From: Vampirovibrionales bacterium
GTDB taxonomy: Bacteria; Cyanobacteriota; Vampirovibrionia; Vampirovibrionales; JAJTHC01
Length of the DNA stretch: 40,751 nt
Direction of reading: 5' to 3'
Assembly: GCA_947458095.1 (NCBI GenBank)
Contig: CANGYO010000005.1
Coordinates: 1-40,751 of the forward strand
Made by a program: the position numbers and the translations under genes. Below, one piece after another: positions 15,558 through 24,037 of this stretch; positions within the stretch are counted from its first letter, which is position 1; each line of letters opens with the position of its first letter. The notes under the pieces are model-generated. The model was given only the letters and a program-made list of their open reading frames with translations. It had not been told where the DNA came from and did not search any database.

Positions 15558-15911
15558 CTATTCGACAAAAACGGCAGTCCCATACACATAAATTTCCGCC
15601 GCCCCTTGAGCGACATCCGACGTTGAAAAACGGATATTAGTTACGGCATTCGCCCCCATAAACTCGGCTTGGGCAATCATACGTTGAATGGCTTCGTTTC
15701 GTGTGGTGTTCAACAAACGCGTATACATGGGCAATTCGCCACCAATAATACTTTTAAAACCCGCCGCCCAATCCGCAAAAATGTTACGAGACCGCACCAC
15801 GGATCCCGACACCAAGCCATAGTGATGCTTGATTTTCTTGCCAGGGATTTCTTCTAGGTTGGTGATGTTGAAGGAATGCTTGTGAATGCTGTCTTGGTCA
15901 AGGGTCATCAT
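15558..15911 (-). CDS. YbjQ/UPF0145 family protein
   Basis: The product has 117 residues from ATG 15911, which follows AAAAAAGGA; an upstream ATG at 15962 would add 17 residues without a ribosome binding site. The YbjQ fold is complete: LVSGSVVRSRNIFADWAAGF, the IIGGELPMYTRLLNTTRNEA helix, RMIAQAEFMGANAVTNIRF and the last strand EIYVYGTAVFVE. It is soluble. It is the first gene of the operon that continues with membrane YbjQ, M48 protease, Cys-rich membrane protein and LemA. The order suggests a joint role at the inner membrane. Confidence 0.9.
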   Translation of the reverse strand: MMTLDQDSIHKHSFNITNLEEIPGKKIKHHYGLVSGSVVRSRNIFADWAAGFKSIIGGELPMYTRLLNTTRNEAIQRMIAQAEFMGANAVTNIRFSTSDVAQGAAEIYVYGTAVFVE

Positions 15912-16033
15912 GGGGGTTACGTCCTTTTTTAATAGGGATTTTCTATCATAAGTGTAAAGCATTTTTAATAAAATCAGGGGATACGTAAAAAAGCTCCTTT
16001 TTTAAGTGGATTTGTGATAAGCTGTAAACTAAA

Positions 16034-16144
16034 TCCTGTCCCCTCTCCTTGAGGAGAGGGCTAGGGAGAGGGGGGGATGTCTAAAATCCAGTGTTTACAT
16101 CTACTCCCCACCCCAACCCTCCCCTTAAAGGGGAGGGGGTAAAG
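16034..16144. repeat. CCTCTCC-type dispersed repeat, short copy
   Basis: It is built from palindromes CCCTCTCCTTGAGGAGAGGG and CTCCCCTTAAAGGGGAG around a core GTGTTTACATCTACTCCCC. It lacks the central segment of about 125 bases present in the three long copies at 26.3, 28.9 and 30.3 kb. Confidence 0.85.
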
Positions 16145-16180
16145 CCACTTTTTTAGCTACTCGTCGTCAGAAAGTTTTTT

Positions 16181-16678
16181 ATGCCTCAAGCTCGTTTAAA
16201 CTCACCTTTTACACTTAGCTTGCTCACCTTATTGACCGTGGGCATTGTGGTGTGGGTCGGTATTCCAGCGTGGAAGCAGTGGAAAAGTCCCACTGTAGAC
16301 GCCTCTCGCCCCGCCAGTCAAGAAGTCTTGGTCGATTTAAAAACCGTAAGCCCCCTACTTAAGCCTGTTTTGACCCAATGGCAAGGCTATTTAAAGGCGA
16401 TTCTAGCTGGCGATGAAACCCTCACCTACGCCAAAGGTATCGAATTGGCGTTAAGCACCGTGGGCGAAAATACGTGGTTCATCAAAAGCGATGCAGGCAT
16501 TTATGAAGATGCGTCTCAAAAACAGCTTCTGATGAAGGGCGTGAATGGTCGTTTAGAAAGCAAAACAGGCGGACGCTCTAAAAACGTCTTGAGCCTTGAA
16601 TCCGCTTTTGCCGAATATAACGCCACAACCGAAGTCTTGGTCTTAAAAGGACGCTCAAAAGTCACGGTGTATCCGTAA
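16181..16678 (+). CDS. LptC-like lipopolysaccharide transport protein
   Basis: The product has 165 residues. A single N-terminal membrane helix (about 13-30, LSLLTLLTVGIVVWVGIPAW) is followed by a linker and a domain with repeated beta strands: WFIKSDAGIYEDASQKQLLMKG, SLESAFAEYNATTEVLVLKG, KVTVYP. This pattern of alternating strands fits LptC/OstA-type domains that bridge the periplasm and pass lipopolysaccharide from LptBFG to LptA. Similarity is by pattern, and length is close to LptC (about 190). It would agree with lpxA nearby. hisF follows 26 bases downstream. The start has no strong ribosome binding site. Confidence 0.55.
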   Translation: MPQARLNSPFTLSLLTLLTVGIVVWVGIPAWKQWKSPTVDASRPASQEVLVDLKTVSPLLKPVLTQWQGYLKAILAGDETLTYAKGIELALSTVGENTWFIKSDAGIYEDASQKQLLMKGVNGRLESKTGGRSKNVLSLESAFAEYNATTEVLVLKGRSKVTVYP

Positions 16679-16704
16679 TTTAATTTCAGCCATAAGGAAA
16701 GCCC

Positions 16705-17493
16705 ATGTCGCATCAAGGATTTTGCAAGCGAATCATCCCCTGTTTGGATGTCGATTCCAACGGACGCACCGTCAAAGGCGTGAAGTTTCAAGGCTTGCGT
16801 GATATTGGAGACCCTATTGAAATGGCAATCGCTTATGAAGCCCAAGGGGCGGATGAGCTGGTTTTCCTAGATATTTCTGCCAGTCACGAAGGGCGTAAAA
16901 CGCTGGTGGACTTGGTGAAACGCATTTCTCACGACTTACGCATTCCCTTTACCGTCGGCGGAGGCATCTCATCGCTCGATCAAGTTTTGGCCCTACTCGA
17001 AGCAGGCACCGACAAGGTGTCTATTAACAGTGCTGCGGTGAGAAATCCTCAGTTGATTGCGGATATTGCCAGCCATTGTGGGCGTCAATGCTGTGTTTTG
17101 GCGATTGACGCCAAGCGAGCCGATCAGCTTGTAGACGGTCGTGCCAGTTGGGATGTCCTCGTCAAAGGTGGGCGTGAAAAAACAGGGTTAGATGCACTCA
17201 ATTGGGCGAAACACGCTGTTTCACTGGGTGCTGGCGAGATTTTGCTAACGTCGTTTGATCGTGACGGTACGGGCGATGGCTTTGACAACGCCCTTAACCG
17301 CCAGCTCGCCGATGCCTTGCCTGTGCCGATTATCGCCAGTGGGGGGGCATCAGGCCCTGAAAGTTTCTTGCACGCCTTTCAAGACGGTCATGCGGATGCT
17401 GCCTTAGCCGCAACGATTTTTCACGACGGGCATTGGCATATTGAAGATTTGAAACAGGTTTTGTTGGACGAAGGCATCCCTTTAAGAGTCTAA
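16705..17493 (+). CDS. hisF: Imidazole glycerol phosphate synthase subunit HisF
   Basis: HisF is the cyclase subunit that converts PRFAR plus ammonia from HisH into imidazole glycerol phosphate and AICAR. The 262-residue (beta-alpha)8 barrel is complete. It has the catalytic Asp in IIPCLDVD (Asp15) and in LAIDAKR (about residue 134), the phosphate-binding FTVGGGISS and DKVSINSAAV, and the second half-barrel motifs LTSFDRDGTGDGFD and IIASGGASGP. The ribosome binding site is AAGGA. No other his gene is in the window. It probably shares a transcript with the LptC-like gene. Confidence 0.97.
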   Translation: MSHQGFCKRIIPCLDVDSNGRTVKGVKFQGLRDIGDPIEMAIAYEAQGADELVFLDISASHEGRKTLVDLVKRISHDLRIPFTVGGGISSLDQVLALLEAGTDKVSINSAAVRNPQLIADIASHCGRQCCVLAIDAKRADQLVDGRASWDVLVKGGREKTGLDALNWAKHAVSLGAGEILLTSFDRDGTGDGFDNALNRQLADALPVPIIASGGASGPESFLHAFQDGHADAALAATIFHDGHWHIEDLKQVLLDEGIPLRV

Positions 17494-17512
17494 AAAGAAC
17501 CTGAAAATTCAG

Positions 17513-18880
17513 CTATATAACCGCCGTTTCCAACAATAAAGGCGTGTCCTCTTCCACCGCGACAAGTTCCTTCGGCAACACGGCGGATGACTTCACCCCA
17601 ATGGTTTCCAACTTACGAATACTTTTGACCAACCCTTGTTGCCCGTCGTGCTTCGTTTTGACATCTTGCAAGGCATCGCCCAAGTGCTTGTATTTTTCGT
17701 CCACCGCTTGCAAACTTTTCGCCATACGCACCAAGCGTTCATGCAATTCAATGCCAATTTTTTTCACTTCTTCCATATTCTGCGTAAAATTGTATTGACT
17801 CCACCCCATGTGAATCATCCGCAATAAGGCAATCAAGGTCAGCGGTGAACTCAACACGACGCCCTTTTCCCACGCAAATTGCCATAAATCTTTATCCTCA
17901 TCCAAAGCGTGAGACAGCATGGACTCTTGAGGCAGGAACATCACCACAAAATCAGGTGTTTGCTTGGTGTTGTTTTGAAGATAATCCTTTAGGTTCAGAC
18001 TTTTAACGGCTTGACGAATCGAAGCGACCAAGGCTTTGGCATCGGTAAAACCTGCTTCAGTTGCGACGTCTGCCTCGTCTTGCTCAAAGTCATTGAGAGG
18101 CTTACTTGAAAAGCGGAGCGTTTTACAATCAATCACCACATAGCGTTCCTGCTCCATTTTCACGACCACATCAGGAATGCCCTTGCTCCCTTCGAGCTTT
18201 TTTTGCGTGAAATAGTGGGTGTCTTTTTGCAAACCTGAGGCTTCTAAAATCATGTTGAGCTGGATTTCACCCCAATCGCCCGCCCCTTTATTGTGCTTTA
18301 GCACCGCAAGCAACTGGTTTTTCGCCGAAGTGAGCTTGTCCACATTATGGTTGACGATCCCGATTTGCGTGGCATACGCCGTGTTCATCACATCAAGCTT
18401 GGCTTGGTAATCGTCGAGCATCTTTTTGACAGGATCCACCAGCCCACTAAAACGTTGATGCCGTTCTTCATCTTCCGCTTGAGCCAGTTTGTTGAGCTGT
18501 TCACGGGTCTGCGTCAATTCATGGCTTAAAAACTGTTGCAAGTTTTCTTTCCACAATTTTTCCCATTCGCTTTTAGATTCGCTAAAGCGAGCTTCCCAAG
18601 ACGTCACCTGGCTTTTAAGGCTCGCATTGGTTTCTTTTTCAGACGCAAGGGTATCTTGCTTTTCAGCGAGATCCGCATAATACTGTTGAGCCTGTTCTTT
18701 CAGCGTAGCGAGTTCGTTTTGCAGATGCTGGCGTTGTTCTTCAAGGCGAACCACTTGCAGATCTTTTTCATTCAATTGAGTTTGAATCGTGGTGATGCGT
18801 TGATTCGCTTGAGCCTGAAAAATAAGATAGCTAACGACCGCTCCAAGCCCCACGCCACCTAGCAGAAAAATCCAGTTCAT
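17513..18880 (-). CDS. rmuC: DNA recombination protein RmuC homologue
   Basis: The product has 455 residues. A membrane helix at residues 2-20 is followed by a long coiled coil (about 25-190) and the RmuC nuclease-like domain: GDWGEIQLNMILEASGL, IPDVVVKMEQERYVVIDCKTL (PD-(D/E)XK-type core, about 235-255), VVMFLPQESMLSHAL and VVLSSPLTLIALLRMI. RmuC limits inversions at short inverted repeats in E. coli, an interesting fit for a region so rich in them. The strong ribosome binding site AAAAGGAGG sets the start. It converges with hisF, with 19 bases between the stops. Confidence 0.93.
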   Translation of the reverse strand: MNWIFLLGGVGLGAVVSYLIFQAQANQRITTIQTQLNEKDLQVVRLEEQRQHLQNELATLKEQAQQYYADLAEKQDTLASEKETNASLKSQVTSWEARFSESKSEWEKLWKENLQQFLSHELTQTREQLNKLAQAEDEERHQRFSGLVDPVKKMLDDYQAKLDVMNTAYATQIGIVNHNVDKLTSAKNQLLAVLKHNKGAGDWGEIQLNMILEASGLQKDTHYFTQKKLEGSKGIPDVVVKMEQERYVVIDCKTLRFSSKPLNDFEQDEADVATEAGFTDAKALVASIRQAVKSLNLKDYLQNNTKQTPDFVVMFLPQESMLSHALDEDKDLWQFAWEKGVVLSSPLTLIALLRMIHMGWSQYNFTQNMEEVKKIGIELHERLVRMAKSLQAVDEKYKHLGDALQDVKTKHDGQQGLVKSIRKLETIGVKSSAVLPKELVAVEEDTPLLLETAVI

Positions 18881-18947
18881 TGAAACGCCTCCTTTTGTTT
18901 GACTCTATTGTAGCTTAAAAGTGGAGCGTTGTCATTGCGAACGACTA

Positions 18948-19060
18948 TGAAGCAATCTGCTCACCACTTGCGGTTTTTTACAGATTGCCACGCCACGTTC
19001 GTAATGACAGTATGTTTTTGGACTTTCGCAGAGCTTTCTATAGGAGAGGATTTATTTTAT
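18948..19060 (+). repeat. Direct repeat, copy 1, left of higBA
   Basis: It contains GAAGCAATCTG, then CAGATTGCCACGCCACGTTC, TATGTTTTTGGACTTTCGCA and CTATAGGA. The same succession recurs at 19710-19816. The left part with upstream GTCATTGCGA forms the common CAATCTG/CAGATTG palindrome. Confidence 0.8.
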
Positions 19061-19061
19061 C

Positions 19062-19376
19062 TTAAGCAGGTCGTTTTTCAAGCCGAACCTTGTAAAACAT
19101 GCCGTGCTTTTCTAGCTCTGTTTCAATGCGGTAAATCAACCACGCTTCAGGGGAAGACCCCAATGCTTCCGCCAAGCGAATGGTTTGTTCACTACTGGGG
19201 AGCCGTTGACCTGTTTCATACTGATGCAAGGCTTGTTTGGAAATACCTAGCTTTTGTGCTGCTTCTTCAAGCGTCCAGTCTTCGCATTCACGATGTGCCT
19301 TAATTACTTGACCAATTGTCAGCTTAGGCGGAACATAGTCCCCGAGTTCGTTGCCGTGTTCATCTTTAGTAGTCAT
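19062..19376 (-). CDS. HigA-type antitoxin (XRE family)
   Basis: The product has 104 residues. A helix-turn-helix of the Cro/CI type spans about residues 28-80 (EEAAQKLGISKQALHQYETGQRLPSSEQTIRLAEAL). The rest is short acidic and basic tails. It follows the toxin gene in the HigB-HigA order and overlaps it by 11 bases, with GGAGGTG upstream of its ATG. It would neutralise HigB and repress the module promoter. Here the toxin has a nonsense codon while the antitoxin is intact, so it may survive as an orphan repressor or protect against related toxins. Confidence 0.9.
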   Translation of the reverse strand: MTTKDEHGNELGDYVPPKLTIGQVIKAHRECEDWTLEEAAQKLGISKQALHQYETGQRLPSSEQTIRLAEALGSSPEAWLIYRIETELEKHGMFYKVRLEKRPA

Positions 19377-19638
19377 GCGGATTCACCTCCAATACTGTAA
19401 TTTTAAGGATTTCATTTACTTCAACATAAATGACACGCCACTGCTTGTTTAATCTTTCGGAACGTTGCCCTTTGCGTTTTCCTTTCAAGGGTTCATCATG
19501 AAAGCCTGAACGCTGGCGTACGATTTCAATCCCTTGAACCTCGACCGCTAATTTTCAAGTGGCAAATTTAATCTGAATGTTTGAAGGAGCCTTAAATAAG
19601 TCTTTGATTGCTTGTTTTGAAACACCTACTACGGTCAT
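19366..19638 (-). pseudogene. HigB/RelE-type toxin with an in-frame TGA
   Basis: From ATG 19638, with AAGGAG 6 bases upstream, 27 residues (MTVVGVSKQAIKDLFKAPSN ... FAT) lead to TGA at 19555-19557. The same frame then continues without further lesions through KLAVEVQGIEIVRQRSGFHD, EPLKGKRKGQRSERLNKQWR and VIYVEVNE to NPHDY, which is the ribosome-dependent mRNase fold of HigB. In related toxins this position follows F-A-T/W-type sequence and is usually Trp, so TGG to TGA is the likely lesion. Promoter-side sequence and ribosome binding site are intact, which suggests recent inactivation. Readthrough is possible but unproven. Confidence 0.88.
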
Positions 19639-19709
19639 AAATAACTCCTTATACCCTAGTATAGAAGATTTTTCTATTTTTGTCAAGCATTTTGCTTTAA
19701 TTTTAAGTG

Positions 19710-19816
19710 TGAAGCAATCTGTTCAGCACTTGCTGTTTTCTGCAGATTGCCACGCCACGTTCTCAATGACGGTATGTTTTTGGACTTTCGCAGATCTTTC
19801 TATAGGATTATTTTAT
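19710..19816 (+). repeat. Direct repeat, copy 2, right of higBA
   Basis: Near-identical to copy 1 in order and orientation. Its CTATAGGA end supplies the stop codon (minus-strand TAG, 19800-19802) of the decarboxylase gene. Confidence 0.8.
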
Positions 19817-21296
19817 CATGTTTTTCCACCAAAACACAGAGATCCTCACGATGAGCCAAAAACGGCAGATGCCCCGTCTGAATACGCTCCCCACTCAACA
19901 GCACGGGGATGCCTGGTGGGCAGGACACCACCGTTTCCCCACTTAAACGACCGATTAAACATTCACCAACCTTTAATCGCTCAGATGCCCTAAAAAACGC
20001 CTCTCTAGGGGAAGATAAGGCTTCAATTTCTGGTAAAATAGGCGTTTCAATGCGTTCAAAATAAAGCGTAGCATCCCCATTATACTGCGGATGCAAGTGT
20101 TTGGGGTGTGCCTTTGCAAACGTTTCTAAGCCTTGCATCAAGGCGACAAAATCCGCTGGTGTATGCCCAATCTGTCCCAAGAACAAGGCACCATAAGGGT
20201 TAGAGAGTTCATAGGAAAGCCCGTGATCTTGCTCAAGGGCATCCGCCCAGACTTGCCCGTCGAAATAGGCGTGACGTAGGTAAAGACGCAATTTGTCGAG
20301 AGAAATACCGTTTGCTTCCTCGCTCCCTAGAGGTGTTTCGAGGAGCTTAAAGGCACTCATTCCATGAATGCGTTTTCGTATCGCCTTGATATTTCGCCAC
20401 AAGCTTTGCCGTTGAGCCTGCCCTGCTAAAGAGGCAAGCCACGCACTGCTTAAGTCCAAACTCGCCAGAACTAAGTAATTTGGGCTGGTACTTTGTAGAT
20501 GATTCAAGGCCTCTTGCAGGCGTTTTGAAGCGAGCGAGCTTCCATGCGGTAAATGCAAAACCGCCGATTGCGTTAAAGACCCTGCCGTTTTGTGGAAGCT
20601 TTGAATGACGGCATCTACCCCCCGAAATTGGGAGGCTGAAGGGGGAGTACTTGGCGTATGTCCAAACAAACTGCCGTGGGCTTCATCCACAATCAAACGC
20701 AATCCCTTGCTTTGACACCATTGGGCGATGGCGTTTATATCACTGACAATCCCTTCATAGGTGGGAGACGTCAAAACGACGCCTTTGGCAGAAGGGTTTT
20801 CTTCAAAGGCGTCTTGCAACTGCTCTATGCTTACGGCTCCCCAAATGCCCCAATCGCTTTCCCAAGTAGGGGTAAACCACGCAGGGCGAATCCCACTTAT
20901 GACCATACCTGCCATTACGGCACGATGCACATTACGAGGCATCAAAACCACTTCATTAGGCTGAAACGCCGTCATTAACGCCGCATGTAAACCTACCGAA
21001 GCCCCATTGATTAAGTAAAAACTATGTGCCACATTGCACCTTAAGGCTGTCAGTGCTTGGCTTTCGGCGATGACCCCATCAGGCGTCGACAAGACATCCA
21101 CGCCTTCGACTTCGCTTAAGTCATGTTGCAATAATTGAGTGTGAAGTCCTAGTGCATGAGCTTTTTCGCCGAGTTCGCCCGTCCAAAACGCCGTACCAAC
21201 ATGGGCAGGTACATGAAAACGCTTGCGTTTGAGTGCCGTATAATTCAACAAGGCATCCAATAAAGGGGTAGCGGGATTTTGTTCGAGTTGAGGCAT
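19800..21296 (-). CDS. Orn/Lys/Arg decarboxylase family, PLP-dependent
   Basis: The product has 498 residues. The fold-type I PLP core includes FHVPAHVG, the GVDVLSTPDGVI region, FYLINGASVGLHAAL, VVLTSPTYEGIVSDI, LIVDEAHGSLFG with the PLP-contacting Asp, and the Schiff-base Lys in SFHKTAGSLTQSA (about residue 234). The C-terminal domain ends PPGIPVLLSGERI. It belongs to the shorter group (Bacillus SpeA/YaaO-like) that makes agmatine, cadaverine or putrescine; the substrate is not decided by these motifs. The last codons and the stop fall inside a dispersed repeat, so the extreme C-terminus may have been replaced. Confidence 0.9.
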   Translation of the reverse strand: MPQLEQNPATPLLDALLNYTALKRKRFHVPAHVGTAFWTGELGEKAHALGLHTQLLQHDLSEVEGVDVLSTPDGVIAESQALTALRCNVAHSFYLINGASVGLHAALMTAFQPNEVVLMPRNVHRAVMAGMVISGIRPAWFTPTWESDWGIWGAVSIEQLQDAFEENPSAKGVVLTSPTYEGIVSDINAIAQWCQSKGLRLIVDEAHGSLFGHTPSTPPSASQFRGVDAVIQSFHKTAGSLTQSAVLHLPHGSSLASKRLQEALNHLQSTSPNYLVLASLDLSSAWLASLAGQAQRQSLWRNIKAIRKRIHGMSAFKLLETPLGSEEANGISLDKLRLYLRHAYFDGQVWADALEQDHGLSYELSNPYGALFLGQIGHTPADFVALMQGLETFAKAHPKHLHPQYNGDATLYFERIETPILPEIEALSSPREAFFRASERLKVGECLIGRLSGETVVSCPPGIPVLLSGERIQTGHLPFLAHREDLCVLVEKHDKIIL

Positions 21297-21423
21297 TGAG
21301 GGGACTCTCTCTGCTACGTTTCAGGGTGGATGCCCCCTCTATTTAAGGGATACCATTGTATAAACTTTAGCGTTATACTGATACAAGACTTGTGAACGTC
21401 TTTAAACGCATAAGGATTTTACC

Positions 21424-21702
21424 ATGAAAACGCCACTCACTTTACTTACTTTGCTTTTGGCTTTGAGTTCATTTGTTCCACTGAACGCTTCTGCTTTCAC
21501 GCCTGATGTAGAAATTATGACCTTGAAAGGCTATTCACCTGAAACGATCGAAACCGTTATGGTGGCTCGTAGTCGTGCTGAATGGAGAGGCACAGCACCG
21601 AGCAAGCGTTCCCCTTTTCAGCGTTTTTTATACAACATTTTACATGGTAGCCTAATCGATTCTATTGATGAAACAGGTTATGATACCATTCGCCGTAACT
21701 AA
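21424..21702 (+). CDS. Small exported protein of unknown function
   Basis: The product has 92 residues. A clear signal peptide (KTPLTLLTLLLALSSFVPLN, cleavage after ASA near residue 25) leaves about 67 residues. The mature part begins with a helix (LKGYSPETIETVMVARSRAEW) that looks like a small helical hairpin, followed by a Lys/Arg/Pro segment and FQRFLYNILHGSLID. The ribosome binding site is AAGGA. It converges with a membrane protein gene ending six bases later. No family recognised. Confidence 0.75.
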   Translation: MKTPLTLLTLLLALSSFVPLNASAFTPDVEIMTLKGYSPETIETVMVARSRAEWRGTAPSKRSPFQRFLYNILHGSLIDSIDETGYDTIRRN

Positions 21703-21708
21703 TACCAA

Positions 21709-22734
21709 TTAAACGATTGATGTTGTATTGGCTTGATCATTAGAGTTCGGCGTCAAAGCAGGTTTCGTGACAGACGCAACGCGTTCCGTTTTTTCCGCTT
21801 TGTCGGCTTCTTCTTGCTTGGTAATCAGTGGCATACCACAAATGTACATTTCATTGAGGCGTGAACCGAATTGATCGAGGGCAAATCCCCATGTAAAGGC
21901 ACGCGCCGCAGAACCTAAGGTAGCCAGTATCGAACCAGGAATCAACAATTTGCTTAACCAATGTGTTCCCTGTAAACCACTGTGGAACCAGCTATAGTTG
22001 ACAATCAAGGCACTTAAGCCGCCCACGATGTTAAACAATAAAAGCCCTGTACTTTCAAAGGACGGAATGGTGGCGCCTAAGATGCCGAAAATTCCCGCAA
22101 CCGAAAAGAACACGCCCCCAAAACGACGGCTTTTCCACAAGCTTTTGCTCGAAAGAACGGAAGGCACAGGGGGAAGTCCGTCATCTCGAAGTAAGGCTCG
22201 TAAAGGCCAGCCCGCGATTTGAAAAACCCCTTCAATACCAATTTTTAGGGCAATGAGGACATCGGTAAAAATAAAGGCTCCGAGTTCTAAAAATCCTGTA
22301 AACGACCCGAGTTTAGCAAAGTCAAACTCACGTTTTTCGTCCATGACGATATTACTCATGCCAAAGAACAAGAAGCCGACCATAAAGATTAAAATCCCAC
22401 GATACAACACATTTTCTACGTCAGATGCAATCGCCATCCACATAATGAAGAACGAAACCCCCGCCAAGGCTAAAGAAGGTTGCTTGCTCAACCATCCGCT
22501 ACGAATCATCGCAGGTGCCGCCACAATAGGCCCAATAGACATCAACACGCCTGCTAGACCTTTTAGCGTCAGGTTGGGATCCTTATAAAAAGGCAAGGCA
22601 CTATTTTGAAGTAGGGTAATGTCTTGATGTAAAATAATGGTCGCCAATAGTAAACTTGCCCCAAGCCAACCGATAAATTGACCGCCAAGGGCAATGACGT
22701 AATCTCCAACATTGGGTTTTGCTACACTCATCAT
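21709..22734 (-). CDS. Polytopic membrane protein of unknown function
   Basis: The product has 341 residues. About seven or eight hydrophobic segments are visible, among them GQFIGWLGASLLLATIIL (about 18-36), LAGVLMSIGPIVAAPAM, ALAGVSFFIMWMAIA, GILIFMVGFLFFGM, GFLELGAFIFTDVLIALKIG, GVFFSVAGIFGILGA and LLLFNIVGGLSALIV. A hydrophilic tail follows, rich in Lys, Glu, Thr and Asn (last 45 residues). There are no conserved charged motifs of a known transporter family. It is flanked by convergent and divergent genes, so it is transcribed alone. Confidence 0.75.
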   Translation of the reverse strand: MMSVAKPNVGDYVIALGGQFIGWLGASLLLATIILHQDITLLQNSALPFYKDPNLTLKGLAGVLMSIGPIVAAPAMIRSGWLSKQPSLALAGVSFFIMWMAIASDVENVLYRGILIFMVGFLFFGMSNIVMDEKREFDFAKLGSFTGFLELGAFIFTDVLIALKIGIEGVFQIAGWPLRALLRDDGLPPVPSVLSSKSLWKSRRFGGVFFSVAGIFGILGATIPSFESTGLLLFNIVGGLSALIVNYSWFHSGLQGTHWLSKLLIPGSILATLGSAARAFTWGFALDQFGSRLNEMYICGMPLITKQEEADKAEKTERVASVTKPALTPNSNDQANTTSIV

Positions 22735-22946
22735 CTTTAAAATCCACCTATATGTTTTATAAAATAGAAAGGCACAATATGTTAATCACATAAAGTATGA
22801 TGATAACATAAAGATGCGTTTTTGGCGTGGATTTGTAACGATTTAGAGAGGATGTTTTGATTTCCGCTCACCCCCGCTCGGAAGGTCTATTGGTGCTACG
22901 GTTTCAAACAGCCCACTTTATATAAGAATGCCTCTAAAACGCCACG

Positions 22947-23465
22947 TTAATCTTGACTATCGACAGCCTCTTCTTGCGTGTTTTGACGACGCAACCAGTC
23001 GGTTTTCAACGATTCTATGCGATCCATCATTAAAACACCATCGAGGTGATCGATTTCATGTTGCACGCACACCGCTTCTAAATGCTTCAGTTCATAGCTA
23101 TGCAAAACGCCCAAGGCGTCAAAGGCTTCGACTGTAATGCGTTTTGAACGCTTGACGTTCGCCAAGTAATCAGGAAAGCTCAAGCATCCTTCACGCATGG
23201 TTTTGTTACGACTGGCACTAATGATTTTCGGATTCACCATGATTTTAAGATTGTCACGAGTCGTGTAAGCATTGGTGTCCATCACAAACACACGAACACT
23301 TTGCCCCACTTGCGGTGCCGCCAAGCCTACGGCTCCTGTGCCGTGGTACATGGTTTCCACCATGTCCGCCACCAAGCCTTGTAAGACTTCGTCAAATACC
23401 AGGACTTCAGGGCAAGGGATGCGTAAAATGGGATGAGGATATTTCAAAATTTTGAGAACAGTCAT
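22947..23465 (-). CDS. def: Peptide deformylase
   Basis: The enzyme removes the formyl group from N-terminal formyl-Met of new proteins. The 172-residue product carries all three signatures: GAVGLAAPQVG (about 45-55), EGCLSFP with the metal-binding Cys, and the HEIDHLDG metal site with catalytic Glu (about 137-144). ATG 23465 overlaps the stop of the upstream GcvR-like gene as TGATG, suggesting coupled translation; a GTG three bases earlier is the alternative start. The tail after LMMDRIESL is slightly longer than usual and acidic. A gap of 212 bases upstream of the next gene holds nothing recognisable. Confidence 0.96.
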   Translation of the reverse strand: MTVLKILKYPHPILRIPCPEVLVFDEVLQGLVADMVETMYHGTGAVGLAAPQVGQSVRVFVMDTNAYTTRDNLKIMVNPKIISASRNKTMREGCLSFPDYLANVKRSKRITVEAFDALGVLHSYELKHLEAVCVQHEIDHLDGVLMMDRIESLKTDWLRRQNTQEEAVDSQD

Positions 23466-24037
23466 CACAAAATTATAGCATCCATAGAACGAAGTCTAAC
23501 ATCCAAGTTTAGTTCTTTACCAAGGGTTTCTAAATCCGCCTTCATTTCGGCTTCATCCACATTTAAGGGAACGTCCATTTCAATGGCGAGCATGTACACA
23601 ATACCGTCTTCCCCATTGATGCGGTGTGCATGAACATCGGTAATGTTAATATCAAAGGCGGCGAGTGCTTTTGAAAAGGCGTAGGTAATGCCTGTACGGT
23701 CATACCCACCGACGGAAAGCAAGTATTTGCGTGATTTAGAACGGGTGGTGGTTTCAGGTAAATCAGGTTCTTCATCGGGGGAAAGAGGACGAATATCCAC
23801 GTGGAATAAGCCTTCTTCTTCAATTTGGCGGATCGCCGTTTTAAACAACTCGATATGATCAGGGCTTTCAAAGTGAACGATGTAGATCATTGAAAACTGA
23901 CCACCGAGCCGAGTCATCGTCGAATCATCGATATTTCCATTGGCGTTTGAAATGGCTTCGCACATGCGAGCCACCAAACCAGGACGGTCTTTACCGACCG
24001 TTGAAATCACAAGTTTAATGAGGGAAGAGGGCGTCAT
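23465..24037 (-). CDS. GcvR-like protein with two ACT domains
   Basis: The product has 190 residues with two ACT-type halves: LVISTVGKDRPGLVARMCEAI (about 9-80) and YLLSVGGYDRTGITYAFSKAL (about 105-185). Each has the D-R-x-G ligand loop and a beta-alpha-beta-beta-alpha-beta order. This tandem arrangement matches the glycine cleavage system regulator GcvR and related amino-acid sensing proteins. No gcv genes or GcvA are nearby, so the target is unknown. It overlaps def at TGATG and heads that two-gene unit. Confidence 0.8.
   Translation of the reverse strand: MTPSSLIKLVISTVGKDRPGLVARMCEAISNANGNIDDSTMTRLGGQFSMIYIVHFESPDHIELFKTAIRQIEEEGLFHVDIRPLSPDEEPDLPETTTRSKSRKYLLSVGGYDRTGITYAFSKALAAFDINITDVHAHRINGEDGIVYMLAIEMDVPLNVDEAEMKADLETLGKELNLDVRLRSMDAIIL

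Noticed and set aside
19555-19557. Recoding of TGA as Trp throughout the organism
   Set aside because: TGA ends other genes at sensible places (lpxA at 9536, the amidohydrolase at 7071, def coupling at TGATG), and conserved Trp residues elsewhere use TGG.
22735-22946. Possible small RNA gene (SRP or tRNA-like) in the gap before def
   Set aside because: The sequence lacks the SRP GGTCAGG...GGAAGG core and any tRNA T-arm or acceptor pairing. Nothing recognisable remains.
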